The notes under the pieces: generated by a model
What the model saw: the letters and a program-made list of their open reading frames with translations, nothing else
What the model was told of the DNA's origin: nothing
Databases searched by the model: none
Assembly: GCA_946623365.1 (NCBI GenBank)
Contig: CAMORE010000090.1
Coordinates: 1 to 8,483 of the forward strand
Reading direction: 5' to 3'
Source of the DNA: an uncultured Acinetobacter sp.
Lineage (GTDB): Bacteria; Cyanobacteriota; Vampirovibrionia; Gastranaerophilales; Gastranaerophilaceae
DNA length: 8,483 nucleotides
Shown: positions 6,529 through 8,483 of the stretch, piece after piece
Layout of the letters: every line of letters begins with the position of its first letter
Numbering within the stretch: position 1 is the first letter of the stretch
Position numbers and translations under genes: made by a program

Positions 6529-6539
6529 CTCATTATACT
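6521..6539. promoter_or_regulatory. Inverted repeat over the thrB -10 box, possible operator
   Basis: A perfect 8-bp dyad: AGTATAAT (6521-6528), spacer CTC, ATTATACT (6532-6539). It covers the thrB -10 box and predicted start site, a position where a repressor would block transcription. It also puts a second TATAAT on the minus strand (complement of 6532-6537) that could serve motA, although its -35 match is weak. The stem is AT-rich, so it is unlikely to work as a terminator. In such AT-rich DNA the symmetry could be chance. Confidence 0.35.
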
Positions 6540-6559
6540 TTTATGAGGAGATAAAATAA

Positions 6560-7501
6560 ATGAAAGTCTGTGTAAAAGTGCCTGCTACTTCAGCAAATAT
6601 AGGCCCGGGTTTTGATTGTTTGGGGCTTGCACTGCCAATATATAACACAATAACCATTGAAGAAACTGTCTTACCTGGAACCGGTGTAGAAATAAATTTA
6701 ATATCAGAAAATGATACTATAGATGATATAATTTTTGACAATGTGCCGAAAGATGAAAACAGTATTGTATATAAAGCTGTAGAAATGTTGTATAATTCAA
6801 TCGGTCAAGAACCTTCGGAATTAAGAATAAATATTCAATCACAAATCCCTATAACCAGAGGATTAGGAAGTTCAGCATCAGTTGTTGTCGGAGGATTAAT
6901 TGCTGCAAATAAATTGCTCGGTTCTCCTGCTGATACAACAGCATTATTATCCATTGCTACAGAAGTTGAAGGACATCCTGATAATGTCGCTCCTGCAATT
7001 TTGGGAGGTTTTGTCATGGCGTCACAAGAAGATGACGGATCAATAATTACTGAAAAATTAAATTGGCCCGAAGAGTGGGATATAACTGTGTGTATTCCTG
7101 ATTTTGAACTCTCCACAAATATTGCACGCTCTGTGCTGCCTGAAAATGTTCCAATGTCAGATGCTGTATATAATGCAAAACATCTTGCCATGTTAATTCA
7201 GGCTGTTAATAACAAAGATGTTTCTCTTATGAAAGCTGCTCTTCATGATAAATTACATCAGCCGTACAGGGAAAAGTTAGTCCCCGGTATGAAAGAAATT
7301 ATGGAAGCTTTTAAACATGAAGACGGAGTTATAGGATGTGTATTATCCGGCGCAGGACCGTCTATACTGGTAATCTCTTGTAAGTATGACTTAGATAAAA
7401 TTAAAGCTACGGTTCGTGATATCTGGGAAGGGCAAAGCATCAAAACAGATATCAGAGTTCTTAAAGTTGAAAATAACGGTGCCGAGATTATTGAATGCTA
7501 A
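6560..7501 (+). CDS. thrB: Homoserine kinase
   Basis: Cytoplasmic GHMP-family kinase that phosphorylates L-homoserine with ATP to O-phospho-L-homoserine, the step before threonine synthase. The protein has 313 residues, normal for ThrB. All three GHMP signatures are present: 'VPATSANIGPGFDCLGLAL' (7-25), the phosphate-binding loop 'PITRGLGSSAS' (97-107), and 'GVIGCVLSGAGPSILV' (256-271). 'EGHPDN' (137-142) carries the magnesium-ligand glutamate equivalent to E. coli Glu130. 'STNIARSVLP' supplies Arg190, and 'HQPYRE' (233-238) carries Arg237, at the substrate-binding arginine positions. 'GFDCLGLAL' and 'EGHPDN' separate it from mevalonate and other GHMP kinases. GAGGAG (6545-6550) lies nine bases before the ATG. 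It is not followed by other threonine genes: thrC and hom are absent from the window, and its neighbour is convergent. Confidence 0.97.
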   Translation: MKVCVKVPATSANIGPGFDCLGLALPIYNTITIEETVLPGTGVEINLISENDTIDDIIFDNVPKDENSIVYKAVEMLYNSIGQEPSELRINIQSQIPITRGLGSSASVVVGGLIAANKLLGSPADTTALLSIATEVEGHPDNVAPAILGGFVMASQEDDGSIITEKLNWPEEWDITVCIPDFELSTNIARSVLPENVPMSDAVYNAKHLAMLIQAVNNKDVSLMKAALHDKLHQPYREKLVPGMKEIMEAFKHEDGVIGCVLSGAGPSILVISCKYDLDKIKATVRDIWEGQSIKTDIRVLKVENNGAEIIEC

Positions 7502-7505
7502 AATA

Positions 7506-7523
7506 ATAACTAACTGTAGTTAT
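7506..7523. terminator. Weak hairpin between convergent genes
   Basis: A 7-bp inverted repeat, ATAACTA (7506-7512), loop ACTG, TAGTTAT (7517-7523), lies four bases after the thrB stop and 23 bases past the end of the convergent envelope gene. The stem has a single G-C pair and no T-run follows on either strand, so it would be a poor Rho-independent terminator. It is the only hairpin in this 45-base gap. Confidence 0.25.
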
Positions 7524-7546
7524 GTTTAAGCAAAACAACAAAATTA

Positions 7547-8272
7547 TTATTTATTACATACTGAAAATTCTTCCAAGAGGACTGCGTATACTTGCTCTCC
7601 TTTTTTAGCTTTGTAGTGGCAGCCTGGTGTTATAAGTCCTAGTGCCAAACCGACACCGCATCCAACCGGAATGCCTATCGCAAAACCGGCTCCAATCTTT
7701 GCCGGAGTCGGGATGAATGCAAATCCTACACCTGCGCCGGCTCCTACTATTCCTAATGTAAGAGTAGATGCAATTAATTTTCCTGCTGTAGTCCAAGGAC
7801 CTTCTTTTAGCTTGTAATCTTTAGTAAATGGTCTTGCTTTAATATCAATACAAGTATTATCAGGAAGCAGAATTTTTCTGAATATTAAATTCACACGAGC
7901 ATTTTTATTAAACCACTTTGGTTTTTCTATTTGAGTTACTTCCGCAATGATTTTTGTTCCGCAAGGAAGAATCAATGTTCCTTCCGTAGTGTACAGTGCT
8001 TCGGGAACTGTAAAATGGACTATTGTTCCTGCTTGATTACATTTTGAATAAAATTTTTCATCAAATTTAAACAGTAAAACGTTTCCTTGTTCTACTGTCT
8101 TCTTCGTTGTTTTAATTGTAACCTCGTTACAAGGGGCATTTTTATGTACATTTAAGTGTTCTGTACATATGACTTTGTCTTCATTCTGAACAGGACACCC
8201 TGCAATTGCAGGCATCATATTAATACCGAAAATTGATAGAATGCAAATAAGTGAAAGTGTTTTCTTGAACAT
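7547..8272 (-). CDS. Secreted, probable lipoprotein with glycine-rich hydrophobic C-terminus
   Basis: A 241-residue exported protein of no family I can name. The signal sequence is MFKKTLSLICILSIFGINMM, then PAIAGC. Ile23-Ala24-Gly25-Cys26 fits a lipobox, so Cys26 may be lipidated; cleavage by signal peptidase I after AIA (residue 24) is the alternative. The central region, 'GNVLLFKFDEKF', then 'LILPCGTKIIAEVTQIEKP' and 'ARVNLIFRKILLPDNTCIDIKAR' (about 63-147), looks like a beta-rich domain of the kind that reads 'pkGt...g.v......ar..l.f..l.lpdG...'. It recalls envelope proteins and the TrbI/VirB10 beta-domain, but only in pattern. Residues 162-217 are hydrophobic with repeated glycines ('GIVGAGAGVGFAF', 'GIPVGCGVGLALGL'), like a glycine-zipper membrane segment. 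Twelve or so cysteines are scattered through the mature part and C-terminus, suggesting disulfides. AGGAG sits eight bases before the ATG (complement of 8281-8285 region). It is monocistronic. Confidence 0.85.
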   Translation of the reverse strand: MFKKTLSLICILSIFGINMMPAIAGCPVQNEDKVICTEHLNVHKNAPCNEVTIKTTKKTVEQGNVLLFKFDEKFYSKCNQAGTIVHFTVPEALYTTEGTLILPCGTKIIAEVTQIEKPKWFNKNARVNLIFRKILLPDNTCIDIKARPFTKDYKLKEGPWTTAGKLIASTLTLGIVGAGAGVGFAFIPTPAKIGAGFAIGIPVGCGVGLALGLITPGCHYKAKKGEQVYAVLLEEFSVCNK

Positions 8273-8295
8273 TTTAGTACTCCTATAATGTTTTT

Positions 8296-8324
8296 ATTAT
8301 AACTCTTATTTTGCATATACTCAA
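8296..8324 (-). promoter_or_regulatory. Promoter of the envelope lipoprotein gene
   Basis: On the minus strand TTGAGT (complement of 8319-8324, four of six consensus bases) is followed after exactly 17 bases by a perfect TATAAT (complement of 8296-8301). This is the best sigma-70-type promoter in the window and lies 24 bases before the ATG at 8272, giving a leader of under 20 bases with an AGGAG site in it. Confidence 0.7.
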
Positions 8325-8417
8325 GTGTATTATTGTATATATTATATATAACTAATTTATAAAGATATTTTTATAACAAAAAGTAATTCTTGTGCATGTT
8401 AATAATTAGTTCCAAAA

Positions 8418-8445
8418 ATGCAACAAAAAACATATTTTGTTGCAT
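8418..8445 (-). terminator. 11-bp hairpin with T-run on the minus strand
   Basis: A perfect inverted repeat: ATGCAACAAAA (8418-8428), six-base loop, TTTTGTTGCAT (8435-8445). On the minus strand it is followed by TTTT (complement of 8414-8417), so it could end a minus-strand transcript coming from beyond the right edge. Only three G-C pairs are in the stem, so the terminator call is tentative. Confidence 0.4.
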
Positions 8446-8455
8446 AACACTTGAA

Positions 8456-8480
8456 TTTCTCTCTCCATCAGGAGAGGAAA
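8456..8480. repeat. Right-edge hairpin CTCTCC-ATCA-GGAGAG
   Basis: CTCTCC (8461-8466), loop ATCA, GGAGAG (8471-8476) form a perfect 6-bp GC-rich stem. It extends by TTTC (8456-8459) pairing with GAAA (8477-8480) around one unpaired T (8460). It is far richer in G+C than its surroundings. It could be a terminator for a gene to the right or one copy of a dispersed intergenic palindrome. The window ends three bases later, so its context is cut off. Confidence 0.45.
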
Positions 8481-8483
8481 GAA

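Noticed and set aside
6386..6559. Sigma-28 flagellar promoter for motA
   Set aside because: A TAAAG-like string occurs on the minus strand in the leader, but no GCCGATAA-like -10 element follows at the required spacing.
6835..7191. 118-residue open frame on the minus strand inside thrB
   Set aside because: It lies wholly within an intact homoserine kinase with all family motifs, has no plausible ribosome binding site, and resembles no known protein. It is an antisense shadow.
1..8483. Defence system, CRISPR array, toxin-antitoxin pair, transposon or RNA gene
   Set aside because: No spaced direct repeats, transposase or integrase motifs, small paired ORFs or tRNA-like cloverleaf sequence were seen on either strand. 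Every gene-sized frame is explained by the listed features.

Overview
The window is AT-rich bacterial chromosome from a flagellated organism. The best lineage clue is ribosomal protein L34 at 3674-3826. It begins MKRTLEGT, where cyanobacterial-type L34 has 'RTLxGT', and proteobacterial and firmicute L34 usually start MKRTYQP or similar. Motility genes, no visible photosynthesis or mobile genes, low G+C, and a protein whose N-terminus reads 'INNVNFTG' together suggest a non-photosynthetic relative of Cyanobacteria (Melainabacteria/Vampirovibrionia, perhaps the gut order Gastranaerophilales). The lineage is an inference from these clues. TAA, TAG and TGA all end genes here, so the standard bacterial code fits.

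Layout, left to right. (1) The C-terminal part of an unrecognised gene on + (1-444). (2) A two-gene minus-strand unit: a SEC-C zinc-motif protein (1026-2273), then mntP, a putative manganese exporter (468-1007), which starts at TTG. (3) A divergent gene on + (2494-3606) for a coiled-coil protein with the 'NVNFTG' N-terminus, ended by a strong bidirectional hairpin terminator. (4) rpmH on minus (3674-3826), with its own promoter and no rnpA beside it. (5) A minus-strand flagellar stator operon, motA (5615-6385), motB (4558-5622) and an unrecognised 201-residue gene (3956-4561), each overlapping the next by a few bases. (6) Divergent thrB on + (6560-7501), homoserine kinase. (7) A convergent minus-strand gene (7547-8272) for a secreted, probably lipidated, cysteine-containing envelope protein with a glycine-rich hydrophobic C-terminus. 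Its promoter is the best in the window. (8) A right-edge non-coding stretch with two hairpins.

MotA and MotB form the ion-driven stator of the flagellum. MotA carries alanine where sodium-type PomA has a key threonine, which favours proton coupling. The third gene is tied to motB by an ATGA overlap and may serve motility, but its sequence does not say how. The other genes are housekeeping (rpmH, thrB), metal homeostasis (mntP) or lineage-type hypotheticals.

I see no CRISPR array, toxin-antitoxin pair, phage, IS element, tRNA or rRNA, and no stretch over 300 bases lacks a gene. I do not find a convincing new multi-gene system. The best leads are the motB-coupled 201-residue gene, the long extra tail on MotB, and the 'NVNFTG' coiled-coil protein.
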